Of a DNA stretch of 64,000 nt, positions 1-7,924 are shown one piece after another. The notes beneath the pieces are model-generated. The model was not told the DNA's origin, searched no databases, and was given only the letters and a program-made list of their open reading frames with translations. Origin of the DNA: Nitrososphaerota archaeon (GTDB taxonomy: Archaea > Thermoproteota > Nitrososphaeria > Nitrososphaerales > Nitrosopumilaceae). The DNA is taken from positions 61,261 through 125,260 of the forward strand of contig JACRJT010000046.1 in NCBI GenBank assembly GCA_016215465.1, written 5' to 3'. The first letter of the stretch is position 1. The number at the start of each line of letters is the position of its first letter. Both the position numbers and the translations under genes were made by a program.

Positions 1-1196
1 ATAGGCCAGTCTATTGATATGGAATCAAGCCAGTTCATCAGGATCTGCTTGTGCATTTCAGGATGGAATATTATTTTCTTGCCAATCTCCCTAATTTTGT
101 CTATAGAGTCAATCTGCTTTACGTAATATTCCTCCATGGGAATGATCTCAATTGGAATCTTGCTTCGCTCAGATATCGGTGTGCGGTGCGATATCTCTTC
201 AATTTTCTCAACCAGTCCTGCATTTGTCAAGTCTTCTATGATCTGGGTTCTAGCTTGCTTTACCTTTAATCCAGCATATTTTCCTGCAGACTCTGTCATC
301 AGACCGTTCATACCTATGGCAACAATTTCTGGCAATTTCATTTCCCGGAACAGTGCAACGTCGTTCTGGTCGCCATAGCTGCACACCATTACGGCACCTG
401 AGCCAAATTCCGTCTGGGCAGAGTGATGCGTTCTGATTTTTACTTCCCTGTTTATCACCGGAACGATTATCTCTTTTCCGATAAAATCTGAATATCTGGA
501 GTCTTCGGGATTTACTATTACAGTCTGACATGCACATAATAGCTCAGGCCGAGTACTTGCAATGATTATCTCTCTGTCTGAGTCTTTAATCTTGAATTTC
601 ATGTAGACAAGCTTGGTTTGAATATCCTGGTATACGATCTCAGCATCGGCTATTGTGGTCCCTGAGACCCAGTCGTAGTTGTTTGGTCTAGTTGCCTTGT
701 AGATTATTCCCTTTTTCCACAGCTCGATAAACGTGGATTGCGTCAGGATTCTATACTCTTCTGAATCAGTCCTATAGTAATTGGCAAAATTCCCAGAAAT
801 CCCCAGACTCTTCATTATCTGGATCATCTCTGCCTCCAGATCATCCAAAGAAGACCTGCACAGCTCCAAAAACTTGGAACGCTCCGTCTCCTGCATCCTG
901 ATTCCGTGCTTTTTCTCAGTGTACAGTTCCACTGGAAGCCCGTTTCGGTCTATTCCAATTGGAAAATACACGTTATTCCCAGACATTCGGGCGGTTCGCG
1001 CAATCATGTCTATCTGGGAGTAGTGTGCTGCAGCCCCGATATGCCACGGCCGACCAGACGGATATGGCGGGGGTGTGTCTATTACAAAATTCTTCTCAAG
1101 AGGTACAAAGTCATACAGGTGGGAATCATCCCACTGTTTCAGGATTCGCAGTTCAAGCTCTGGGTTCCATGCCGTCTCTTTTATTTTGGGCTCCAT
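1..1196 (-). CDS. valS: valine--tRNA ligase (5' part; gene runs off the window)
   Basis: Charges tRNA-Val with valine in the cytoplasm. The frame is open from the edge of the window to ATG at 1196 and gives about 398 residues. It contains the class I signature PYPSGRPWHIGA near residues 44-55 (HIGH box) and the following connective and editing region (IIASTRPELL, GSGAVMVCSYGDQND), which match archaeal ValS. The C-terminal KMSKS part lies outside. ATG 1196 sits 2 bases after the stop of the upstream pterin synthase, so the two are probably cotranscribed. The related Ile and Leu enzymes are less likely because the editing-domain motifs fit ValS. Confidence 0.93.
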   Translation of the reverse strand, partial: MEPKIKETAWNPELELRILKQWDDSHLYDFVPLEKNFVIDTPPPYPSGRPWHIGAAAHYSQIDMIARTARMSGNNVYFPIGIDRNGLPVELYTEKKHGIRMQETERSKFLELCRSSLDDLEAEMIQIMKSLGISGNFANYYRTDSEEYRILTQSTFIELWKKGIIYKATRPNNYDWVSGTTIADAEIVYQDIQTKLVYMKFKIKDSDREIIIASTRPELLCACQTVIVNPEDSRYSDFIGKEIIVPVINREVKIRTHHSAQTEFGSGAVMVCSYGDQNDVALFREMKLPEIVAIGMNGLMTESAGKYAGLKVKQARTQIIEDLTNAGLVEKIEEISHRTPISERSKIPIEIIPMEEYYVKQIDSIDKIREIGKKIIFHPEMHKQILMNWLDSISIDWP

Positions 1197-1198
1197 GC

Positions 1199-2020
1199 TC
1201 AGGCCTTTGAGACTTGGGATATCAGATGCGCTCCCTTGTTGTAGCCCTCGTAGATGTACACTCCTACTGCCTCGATATTCCTTGGAAGCCTTGGAACCAG
1301 AATTTTTATTATTTCAGTGGACAGGTTTTCTACCGTCGCCTCGCCCTCTAGCAGGTACGCCGTGCCCTTTGGGACCTGCATGTCAAACATTCCTCGCGGC
1401 CCCTCAAATGATATCCTGTAGTGGGAATCGTCCTCGCTTTTGAGGTACTTTCTGTTTATGAAAAACTTGTGATCCAAAATTCCAATTGCCTCTTTGATTA
1501 TTTTTTTTGCCTCGCCAAAGTCAATTAGCAGATTGTTTTTCATGTCGCCTACCAGTTCTACAAAGACGTTTGACGTATGACCATGTAATATGGAACATTT
1601 TTCCACTAGTGGCAGAATATGTGCATAGTCAAACGCAAATGATTGGTCCTCCATGAATATGGAACCAGACTGTGCGTCTTTGGTGTCATAGAATACGATA
1701 TCATCTAATTCCTTTAGCTTGGCTGCAAACTTGGGATGCCCTATTGCTACTATCTTGATATCTGGGAGAAATTTCTTTATCTCCTTGTATTTTGCAATAT
1801 CCGAATCCGAGTCAATTACCTCAATTAGCTTCCCGTCACCAGTCCTAAAATCTACAAGAACAGCATTTCCGTTCACCATTATTTCGTGCTGGTAGGTATA
1901 GTCTATTCCGACGAATCCCAGCATCTGCGATATGGAAAGTTCCGTCCTTGACTTCAACAAAGTTCCTTTCTTGTCAATATACCTAAAATCAGAATCAAGT
2001 ATTGCCGGGCTTGCAGTCAT
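1199..2020 (-). CDS. 6-pyruvoyl-tetrahydropterin synthase / QueD-like protein with N-terminal extension
   Basis: The C-terminal half has the PTPS/QueD signature: a zinc-type histidine in FAFDYAHIL, then C-x3-HGH (CSILHGHTS), LDH, and a late catalytic-type glutamate in EATVENLS. QueD makes 6-carboxytetrahydropterin for 7-deazaguanine (archaeosine) synthesis and PTPS works in pterin synthesis; sequence alone does not decide which. The first 120 or so residues are an extra domain of unknown role, with a nuclease-like or CoA-binding-like feel that I cannot name. ATG 2020 is preferred over a TTG at 2038 because a TATA-like TTTATATA lies at 2043-2050, the right distance for a leaderless transcript. 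It is followed by valS 2 bases later. Confidence 0.82.
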   Translation of the reverse strand: MTASPAILDSDFRYIDKKGTLLKSRTELSISQMLGFVGIDYTYQHEIMVNGNAVLVDFRTGDGKLIEVIDSDSDIAKYKEIKKFLPDIKIVAIGHPKFAAKLKELDDIVFYDTKDAQSGSIFMEDQSFAFDYAHILPLVEKCSILHGHTSNVFVELVGDMKNNLLIDFGEAKKIIKEAIGILDHKFFINRKYLKSEDDSHYRISFEGPRGMFDMQVPKGTAYLLEGEATVENLSTEIIKILVPRLPRNIEAVGVYIYEGYNKGAHLISQVSKA

Positions 2021-2126
2021 TTGATGAGATTCTCCCAATTCTGTATATAAATTGACTATGACTTTTCTGAAGACAAATATTAATTACGAACAAAGAGGTA
2101 ATAAAAAAACATCAAAAGAGAATAAA

Positions 2127-2288
2127 ATGTCAAAAACCGTAAAGCAAAAGCCGAAACTAAAATCTCCACCGCTTACCTTAAAAGAAATAGCGGACGTAAA
2201 GGCTGCACTAAAAGAAAAGCGAGGACGAGTATTCAAAACTCCCGAGGAAGCAATCACGGATCTGCACAAATTTGTGGCAAATTCATAA
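2127..2288 (+). CDS. putative antitoxin of a RelE-type pair
   Basis: A lysine-rich protein of 53 residues (MSKTVKQKPK start) whose C-terminal end overlaps the toxin gene by 17 bases, the usual order and coupling of type II toxin-antitoxin operons. An upstream in-frame ATG at 2052 exists, but a TATA-like AAATATTAAT at about 2075-2084 points to transcription from about 2105, so ATG 2127 is the better start. I see no clear DNA-binding fold. The assignment rests mainly on position and size. Confidence 0.6.
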   Translation: MSKTVKQKPKLKSPPLTLKEIADVKAALKEKRGRVFKTPEEAITDLHKFVANS

Positions 2289-2535
2289 ATCCAAAAGGTT
2301 TAACCGACAATACAAAAATCTTAGTTCAGAACGACAGAATAAAACTGACGAAGCCATACTTGCTTTAGCTTACTCTGAAAACCCATCTGATGAGGGCGAA
2401 TACAAATCAAATCTCAGAGTTTGGGCTTATGAGTTAAACAAGTATGATAGAATAATCTACACCGTTGACTATCCGAATAAAATAATTTTCTTTTTGCGAG
2501 TCTGCGATCATAAATCTGTCTATGGAAAAGACTAA
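2272..2535 (+). CDS. RelE/ParE-superfamily toxin
   Basis: An 87-residue protein with the RelE-like order of helices and strands: an N-terminal basic helix (KSKRFNRQYKNL), a central helix, then LRVWAYEL, YDRIIYTV and IIFFLRVCDHKSVYG, which match the strand-rich core and the terminal histidine/tyrosine region of mRNA interferases of this superfamily. It starts with TTG inside the antitoxin gene (17-base overlap). Members cleave mRNA on the ribosome or poison gyrase; which applies here is unknown. The catalytic residues cannot be fixed without a structure-based alignment. Confidence 0.72.
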   Translation: MWQIHKSKRFNRQYKNLSSERQNKTDEAILALAYSENPSDEGEYKSNLRVWAYELNKYDRIIYTVDYPNKIIFFLRVCDHKSVYGKD

Positions 2536-2577
2536 TTTTTTTCTTGACCTATGTATATAGAAAAACCAGAAAATTGA

Positions 2578-2862
2578 CTACTTTAGCGAGTTGAGTGTTC
2601 TTGCGAGCTTGATGTCATTTGCTGTTATGCCGCCTGCGTCATGGGTGGTCAAATACACCGATAGTCTATTGTACACATTGAACCACTCCGGATGGTGGTT
2701 CATCTTTTCTATGTGAAGCGCAGCCTTTGTCATAAAGCTAAACGCCTCGACAAAATCAGAAAACACAAATTCTTTGTATAATTTTCCGTTCTGCATGGTC
2801 CATCCCTTCAAATCATGTTCTTTGAGCTCGTTTTTGATTTGATCATCTGGGAGAATGTGCAT
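2578..2862 (-). CDS. pterin-4a-carbinolamine dehydratase family protein
   Basis: The 94-residue length and the motif HHPEWFNVYNRL followed by LTTHDAGGITANDI are diagnostic of the PCD/DCoH family, which dehydrates 4a-hydroxytetrahydrobiopterin. A TATA-like sequence (TTATATTC on the minus strand, near 2885-2892) places the transcript start at or next to ATG 2862. With the PTPS-type gene 600 bases away it suggests pterin metabolism, although many archaeal PCD homologues lack a known hydroxylase partner and none is visible here. Confidence 0.9.
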   Translation of the reverse strand: MHILPDDQIKNELKEHDLKGWTMQNGKLYKEFVFSDFVEAFSFMTKAALHIEKMNHHPEWFNVYNRLSVYLTTHDAGGITANDIKLARTLNSLK

Positions 2863-2897
2863 GCCATATAATGACCAAGCAAGAATATAACTTTGGA

Positions 2898-3773
2898 TCA
2901 GTCAAAGTAGCCAAGTACTGATGCAAGGTCAGTTGCCTCTACTATACTCATTCCGTATTTTTCCTCAGTAATGGGTGATAGCGGCTTTGCCTCGGACCTG
3001 TAGCTCTTGTACAAAAACGGACCATTCTGTGATTCTTCACATTCCTGGACCATGGTTATTGCCTGCCCCGTTGGAACAATGAATGTTTTAGCGCCATATT
3101 TTCCTGCAGCATCTGCCTTTTCTGCAACTCCGCCAATCGGACCAATGGTGCCGTCTGGCTGGATGGTTCCGGTCAGCAGTACCTTATCATTGATTTGCTT
3201 TTCCTGAATCTCCATTACAAGCAGAACTGTCATTGCCATTCCTGCGCTCTGGCCGTCAACTGCCTGCAGTTCCTCGTTGTTTTTTGCAGTAATTGAAAAT
3301 ATGATGTCCTTGTCTGACAGATTGGCATTTGTGTATTCCTGGGCAACATGCACTGCGGTCTTTGCAGATGTCTGAAAGTCTACGCCAGTTGGGATTTCAG
3401 TGTTTACCAGTACTAGTCCTGTCCCTTCGCGAATGTCAACTGTTATGCTCATTACCGTTCCCTGATACTGTACGTTTTGAAAGAAACCGTCGCTTGACAG
3501 TATTGGGCGAACAGCTACAGCTGTGATTGATTTTGAGCCTGAAACATTCAGGGTTTTTTCTAATTTGGATTGCAGTTTCTCAAGGTTTTCTTTCTCAGAT
3601 GTTATTGCACCTAGTTTTTGCTGTATTTGGTCTGCCTGCTTTTGAAATGATTTCACCTGGGTATCCAGGTCCTGGATGTCCTGCTGTAAGGTGTGGGTGT
3701 TTTGGTATAATGCATAGTTTCCAAAAAGTGACGCTGCCAGCACTATTCCCAAAATGATTGTAATCTTTGACAT
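2898..3773 (-). CDS. membrane-anchored Lon-like (S16) serine protease
   Basis: One N-terminal membrane segment (about residues 4-22), then a coiled coil rich in Q, K and E (about 27-75), then a Lon-type proteolytic domain. The S16 Ser-Lys dyad is visible as Ser176 in VDGQSAGMAM and Lys219 in IGGVAEKADAAG. There is no AAA+ ATPase domain, so this is a stand-alone protease of 291 residues facing outside or inside the membrane depending on topology. Such proteins are common in archaea with unknown substrates. The coiled coil may multimerise it. Confidence 0.85.
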   Translation of the reverse strand: MSKITIILGIVLAASLFGNYALYQNTHTLQQDIQDLDTQVKSFQKQADQIQQKLGAITSEKENLEKLQSKLEKTLNVSGSKSITAVAVRPILSSDGFFQNVQYQGTVMSITVDIREGTGLVLVNTEIPTGVDFQTSAKTAVHVAQEYTNANLSDKDIIFSITAKNNEELQAVDGQSAGMAMTVLLVMEIQEKQINDKVLLTGTIQPDGTIGPIGGVAEKADAAGKYGAKTFIVPTGQAITMVQECEESQNGPFLYKSYRSEAKPLSPITEEKYGMSIVEATDLASVLGYFD

Positions 3774-3845
3774 TACTTTATTGTAATTATGCCTGAAAAC
3801 ATAATTGTTTTTCTCTTGTACAAAATAAAAGAAGAGATGGAACGT

Positions 3846-4508
3846 CTAGTCTGACGCATTTAGTATGGATTCAACAGAGCGGTTCTTTTTGGCAAATGTC
3901 GATATGTAGTGTAGGTCGTATTCCAGGCTGTTTCCACTTAGCTTCCCGTCAACTCGGTACAGGCTTCCGTTTTTCACATCGCGGATTTTCTCACCAGTAA
4001 GTGTTACCTTGTATGTGTCCTTTCCGCCCTTGACCTGTCCTGTTGCGCTGAACGTGGGCTTGCCGTCGCTGATGTCTATTTTCCAAGTCTCTGGAATTAT
4101 CTTGTATGTTCCCCTTGAGCCTTTTTCAAGTATGAATATCTGGCCTTTTTTGACCTGATATGCATCAGTTGTGGTAGAATTGGTTCCAGTCGAATTTGTG
4201 TTTCCAGTCGAGTTTGTAGATGTGATTACTAGATCGATTCTATAATGCGACCTGTGAAGACCGCCGTCATTATCCACTGCCGCGCCAACTCCGACCCCAG
4301 TAGCTACTACCTGGCGAATTGGCTTGACTGGCCTTGGTCTTTCATCGTGTTTTGATTCTTTTTTGTCCTCTCTATCTGATTTGTCTAATTTTCGTTCTGA
4401 ATCTCTTGATTTTTCTTCCTTGTCTGCTACTGCATGAGGAATTGTTACTATTGCTGCTACTAGCATCAAGGCAAACAATCCTGCATACATTTGTTTTTTG
4501 AGTTGCAT
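3846..4508 (-). CDS. secreted hypothetical protein
   Basis: Starting from ATG 4508 the protein is 220 residues with a signal peptide (MQLKKQMYAGLFALMLVAAI then a cleavage-like VADKE). A highly charged K/D/E/R stretch follows, then a Ser/Thr/Asn linker (repeated NSTGTNSTT), and a C-terminal domain of about 90 residues with alternating beta-strand character. A longer frame upstream to 4631 exists, but it would bury the signal peptide. I do not recognise the family; it is probably an extracellular or cell-surface protein. Confidence 0.65.
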   Translation of the reverse strand: MQLKKQMYAGLFALMLVAAIVTIPHAVADKEEKSRDSERKLDKSDREDKKESKHDERPRPVKPIRQVVATGVGVGAAVDNDGGLHRSHYRIDLVITSTNSTGNTNSTGTNSTTTDAYQVKKGQIFILEKGSRGTYKIIPETWKIDISDGKPTFSATGQVKGGKDTYKVTLTGEKIRDVKNGSLYRVDGKLSGNSLEYDLHYISTFAKKNRSVESILNASD

Positions 4509-4639
4509 TTTCTTTCTTGATACAAAATTTGCTTTGCAGCATTTAACGCTCAGGCAGAAATTATAAGCACAATTTGGTAGCAAGCTTAATCTAGCTATAT
4601 TTGGATTAATTCCAAAACTCACCGCAAGCACTTTGTATG

Positions 4640-4654
4640 GGGGAATTATTCCCC
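4640..4654. promoter_or_regulatory. 15-base perfect palindrome upstream of the PP-loop gene
   Basis: GGGGAAT-T-ATTCCCC lies between the likely transcription start and the ATG pair at 4658/4661. It could be an operator or a leader hairpin just in front of the start codon. It is a perfect match and more GC-rich at its ends than the surroundings. Confidence 0.45.
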
Positions 4655-4657
4655 AAA

Positions 4658-5413
4658 ATGATGCCTGATCTTGACACCTTGTTGGAGCAAATCAGAAAGG
4701 CAATACTGGAAACCGTTCTCACACACAAAATAGGAGTCGCATTTTCAGGTGGAGTCGACAGCACTTTGGTTGCAAAGGTTTGCTCCGATCTGGGATATGA
4801 TGTCACATTACTGACAATTGGTTTTGCGGAATCGCATGACATTTTGTTTTCAAAAGAGGTAAACGAGATTCTGAAATTCCCGCATCATATCTTGGAGATA
4901 AATCCAGATGAATTTGATGTCATATCAAAGAAAATCAGCGATACCATATCAACTGACAATCTGTCTTGGAATGAGAACTGTATTGCGTTTTACCATATTG
5001 CAAAACTAGCGCAAAGTCTGGGATTAGATACCGTAGTGACTGCAAACGGAATTGACGAATTATTCTGCGGGTATAATGGATACCGAGATGCATTCAAGGA
5101 AGGAGAATCAAAAATAATGGAACTGATGAACTCCAAGCTTGAAAACGAGCTAAGCATGATGAAGGCGGTAAATTTGGTATCATCCGAGTTTTCAGTGAAA
5201 ATACTCCAGCCTCTTCTATCTAATGATTTCATAAATTACGCAAAAACCGTGCCTATTTCTGAAAAGATATCCAGTCCGGATGACTTGCAGAGAAAACACA
5301 TCATCAGAAAACTTGCATCAAAAATTGGCGTTCCGGAAATTTCTGCAAACAAGAGAAAAAAGGCATTACAATATGGCTCTCTTATTCACAAAACCCTGAT
5401 GAAGTCCAGATAA
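4658..5413 (+). CDS. asparagine-synthase-like PP-loop ATPase
   Basis: A stand-alone asparagine synthetase C-terminal-type domain of about 251 residues. The PP-loop SGGVDST lies at about residues 30-36 and the second conserved ATP/aspartate-binding patch is NGIDELFCGY. The glutaminase domain of AsnB is absent, so it would need ammonia or another amido donor, or it may modify a different substrate. The start is uncertain: ATG at 4637 precedes a palindrome, and ATG 4658 or 4661 follows it. Its 3' end abuts a stray copy of the purB 3' end. Confidence 0.75.
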   Translation: MMPDLDTLLEQIRKAILETVLTHKIGVAFSGGVDSTLVAKVCSDLGYDVTLLTIGFAESHDILFSKEVNEILKFPHHILEINPDEFDVISKKISDTISTDNLSWNENCIAFYHIAKLAQSLGLDTVVTANGIDELFCGYNGYRDAFKEGESKIMELMNSKLENELSMMKAVNLVSSEFSVKILQPLLSNDFINYAKTVPISEKISSPDDLQRKHIIRKLASKIGVPEISANKRKKALQYGSLIHKTLMKSR

Positions 5414-5419
5414 ATCTCT

Positions 5420-5454
5420 TGCAGGCTTTCTGCACCAGATTGTTCACATTTGCA
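5420..5454. repeat. direct repeat, left copy of purB 3'-end fragment
   Basis: 35 bases matching 6492-6526 at 34 positions. The right copy encodes the ANVNNLVQKAC end of PurB on the minus strand. In the left copy the same frame continues beyond the repeat as KRFIW where purB has RKFV then stop, so it looks like the end of a slightly different purB allele. The two copies bracket the vapBC-wHTH islet. Confidence 0.85.
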
Positions 5455-5529
5455 TTTTTTTGTTATTGGAATGTGGAACTCGGTCCCTTTTCCAAAACTG
5501 TTTTTAATGTCTTAGGTTCTAAAGTTTAA

Positions 5530-5545
5530 ATGCATGTACATGCAT
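5530..5545. promoter_or_regulatory. 16-base palindrome in vapBC promoter
   Basis: ATGCATGTACATGCAT is a perfect palindrome that overlaps the TATA-like TTTAAA (5525-5530) and ends 10 bases before the vapB start. This is where an autoregulating VapB or VapBC complex would be expected to bind. Confidence 0.65.
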
Positions 5546-5555
5546 AGTATACTAA

Positions 5556-5783
5556 ATGGGAACCACTACGATTTCATTGAGTAATGAGGCGTATAGAGTA
5601 CTCAAAGCCCAAAAAAAAGAAGGTGAGTCTTTTTCAGATTTGGTGCTGCGCAAGTTTGGAAGGGGTAACCCTGCTGCGATCCTAGCATATTTGCAGGAAA
5701 AAAGTCCAAACCTGGACCTTGCAGGAGCAGTTGAGAAAACAAGCAAAGAATTGCGTGAGAGCCTGAAACTGGAAAGGGTCTAA
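5556..5783 (+). CDS. VapB-family antitoxin
   Basis: A 75-residue protein beginning TTTISLSNEAYRVLKAQKK and followed by ESFSDLVLRKFG, the ribbon-helix-helix-like N-terminal pattern of archaeal antitoxins of the DUF217/VapB type. The C-terminal half should wrap the VapC toxin. The start codon is about 26-31 bases after TTTAAA, so the mRNA is nearly leaderless. vapC follows after 7 bases. Confidence 0.85.
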   Translation: MGTTTISLSNEAYRVLKAQKKEGESFSDLVLRKFGRGNPAAILAYLQEKSPNLDLAGAVEKTSKELRESLKLERV

Positions 5784-5790
5784 CTATAAC

Positions 5791-6180
5791 GTGGTCTGTG
5801 TCGATACTGATTTCCTTGTAGCCCTTGAACGCAGCGACAAAAATGCGCTTGAAAAAATGCAAGAATTTGTGTCTGGTGGCGACATTGTTTATGTCACAGC
5901 TGTGACTGTTGCCGAATTCTATCGCGGAGCATATGGATCAAAAGACAGGACGAAAGCATTGAATGATGTCAAAGGATTGCTTGATCGTTTTGCAATTCTC
6001 AATCTTGACTACGAATCAGGCAAAATATGGGGCGAGATGGCAAAATTGCTAAAATCTGTTACCATCGGCGACAGAGATCTCTTCATTGCCAGTATGGCAC
6101 TTTCAAATAAACAGGTGCTGATAACAAAAAATAAGAAGCACTTTGAGCGTGTGCCTGGACTGCAGGTGGAAGGATGGTAA
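5791..6180 (+). CDS. VapC-family PIN-domain ribonuclease toxin
   Basis: A 129-residue PIN domain with the acidic metal-binding residues in place: Asp5 (VDTDFLV), Glu42 (VAEFYRGA), and Asp94/Asp96 in GDRDLFIA, followed by ITKNKKHF. VapC toxins cleave tRNA or rRNA when the antitoxin is lost. It starts with GTG. The next gene overlaps its 3' end by 7 bases. Confidence 0.92.
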   Translation: MVCVDTDFLVALERSDKNALEKMQEFVSGGDIVYVTAVTVAEFYRGAYGSKDRTKALNDVKGLLDRFAILNLDYESGKIWGEMAKLLKSVTIGDRDLFIASMALSNKQVLITKNKKHFERVPGLQVEGW

Positions 6181-6461
6181 TTCATGACATCAAAAAAAGG
6201 CACTCCAGTACGGTCCATGATTCACAAACTCTTAGAAGCCTAACCATGGTTGAGAAACTGATCTGTGAGAACAAAGAGTTTGATTCTAAATCCAGTCTTT
6301 ACAAAAAACTGCCAACTGGAATATATTCATCATTCACCTTTATCTTGGAAATTTTAGAAAAGCAAAATAAAATTATGTTTGATAAGGACGGTTCAATTTT
6401 CTGGACAGGTCCAGCTAGTCCAAAATTACGACAAAGCTTGGAAAAAGCTGTAGAGTACTAG
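6174..6461 (+). CDS. small winged-helix protein downstream of vapBC
   Basis: An archaeal-type winged-helix pattern: SSLYKKLPTGIYSSFTFILEILEKQNKI as the helix pair, then MFDKDGSIFWTG as the wing. The start is uncertain: ATG 6174 overlaps vapC, and an internal ATG at 6246 would give a 71-residue protein containing the whole recognisable domain. The overlap suggests cotranscription with vapBC, possibly as a third component or regulator. The function is inferred from fold-like pattern only. Confidence 0.55.
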   Translation: MVIHDIKKRHSSTVHDSQTLRSLTMVEKLICENKEFDSKSSLYKKLPTGIYSSFTFILEILEKQNKIMFDKDGSIFWTGPASPKLRQSLEKAVEY

Positions 6462-6477
6462 AGCATCGAATTTTTAG

Positions 6478-7839
6478 TTAGACGAATTTTCTGCAGGCTT
6501 TCTGCACCAGATTGTTCACGTTTGCAATTATCTCTGGTGATGCGCCGAGGTGGCTCTCTGGGGAAAATATTTTCTCGATTTCCTCCTCGGATAATTTTGA
6601 TGATATGGCTGGATCGTTTTTTACCGCATCGATATAGTCAATTTTCTGGTCATGTGCAGAAAACGCCACTCTTTGCACGTCCCTGTATGCGACAAACCTT
6701 GGCACTCCTTTTTTGATTAATGCCTCCAATACAAACTCTGCAAAGATTTGCCCGCTTGTCACCTGCAGGTTGCTAGTTATTTTATCTACGTTGATCTTTA
6801 GATTGTCAATTATCTTGATCATGGTCTCTAGCATCTCGTCAAGCAAAATGGAGCACATTGGGATGGTGAATCTCTCGTTTGCAGAGTTTGACAAATCTCG
6901 CTCGTGCCACAACGGAATGTTTTCAAACGCTGTGCTCATCTGACTACGCAATAATTTTGATAGTGATGATATGCGCTCGCTTTTGATTGGGTTTCTCTTA
7001 ACTGGAACGGCACTGCTTCCCATCTGCCCTGCTTTGAAATGCTCTGCCACCTCGCCAATTTCAGTCCTCTGCAGGTTTCTAATCTCAATTGCAATTTTCT
7101 CAAGCGTGCTGCCTAATAGTGCGAGCTGGAAAATGTACTCTGCATATCGCTCCCTTGGGATTACCTGCGTTGCGACCTCTGCTGGGTATAGTTCGAGTCT
7201 TTTTGCAACTCTTTTTTGAATTTCTATTGCCTTTGCACCCATCAGTGAGCCTGTGCCGACAACTCCAAGTGTTTTGCAGATCAGAATTCTCTTTTTGACC
7301 TCCTCCAGTCTTTCTATATGGGCTGCCATTTCCGCTGCCCAGTTTGCAAATTTTAGCCCAAATGATATGATGCTTGCATGCTGGCCGTGCGTCCTGCCGA
7401 CTGCCGGAACATCACTATACTGCATGGCTTTTTTTGCCAGAATGATTCCAAGACGGGCAACCTTTGGCTGTATGATGGATAAAACGTCTTTAATCTGAAG
7501 TGAATTGCTTGTATCTACCAAGTCATTGCTGGTAAGGCCATAGTGCACCCACGGCCTTGCAGAGACCTGGCATTTTTCGCTTAATGCTTCTACTAGTGCA
7601 GCAGTGTCGTGGTCTGACTTTACCTCCAGCTGTTTGATTCTCTTTGCTGATATCTTGCCAGAGTTTGCTGTCTGGGAAATGTTTTTTCCAGCCGTTTTTG
7701 GGATCATGCCTATTTCGCTTTGTGCAAGCGCAGTTGCCCCCTCTATCTGCAATTGATAGTCAATCTTTTTTTGATCGTCAAAGACTGCCAACATTTCCTT
7801 TGTTCCGTACCTGCCGCTGTCTATTGGTAATATTGGCAC
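6478..7839 (-). CDS. purB: adenylosuccinate lyase
   Basis: Catalyses two fumarate-releasing steps of purine synthesis (SAICAR to AICAR, adenylosuccinate to AMP). The protein is 453 residues, normal for the short archaeal form. Family signatures are the substrate-binding TSNDLVDTSNS and GRTHGQHAS near the N-terminus and GSSAVPVKRNPIKSERI in the flexible catalytic-serine loop. purA, the preceding step to AMP, is at 26981. The last 12 codons have a near-identical copy at 5420-5454. Confidence 0.97.
   Translation of the reverse strand: MPILPIDSGRYGTKEMLAVFDDQKKIDYQLQIEGATALAQSEIGMIPKTAGKNISQTANSGKISAKRIKQLEVKSDHDTAALVEALSEKCQVSARPWVHYGLTSNDLVDTSNSLQIKDVLSIIQPKVARLGIILAKKAMQYSDVPAVGRTHGQHASIISFGLKFANWAAEMAAHIERLEEVKKRILICKTLGVVGTGSLMGAKAIEIQKRVAKRLELYPAEVATQVIPRERYAEYIFQLALLGSTLEKIAIEIRNLQRTEIGEVAEHFKAGQMGSSAVPVKRNPIKSERISSLSKLLRSQMSTAFENIPLWHERDLSNSANERFTIPMCSILLDEMLETMIKIIDNLKINVDKITSNLQVTSGQIFAEFVLEALIKKGVPRFVAYRDVQRVAFSAHDQKIDYIDAVKNDPAISSKLSEEEIEKIFSPESHLGASPEIIANVNNLVQKACRKFV
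6492..6526. repeat. direct repeat, right copy inside purB
   Basis: Partner of 5420-5454 with a single mismatch (G for A at 6520). The two copies are in direct orientation and about 1.04 kb apart. It lies in the intact purB coding sequence just before the stop codon. Confidence 0.85.
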
Positions 7840-7924
7840 AATTTTATCAAAACCTGCACTAAAAATAAAGGTACTGAGTCGTATCTCAAAAAACCCTAAA
7901 TTGGCTTGGTTCCTAAACCATTCT

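Noticed and set aside
5420..6526. Integrated plasmid or provirus with att sites
   Set aside because: The bracketed 1 kb has no integrase, recombinase or viral gene; only an islet or allele-exchange remnant is supported.
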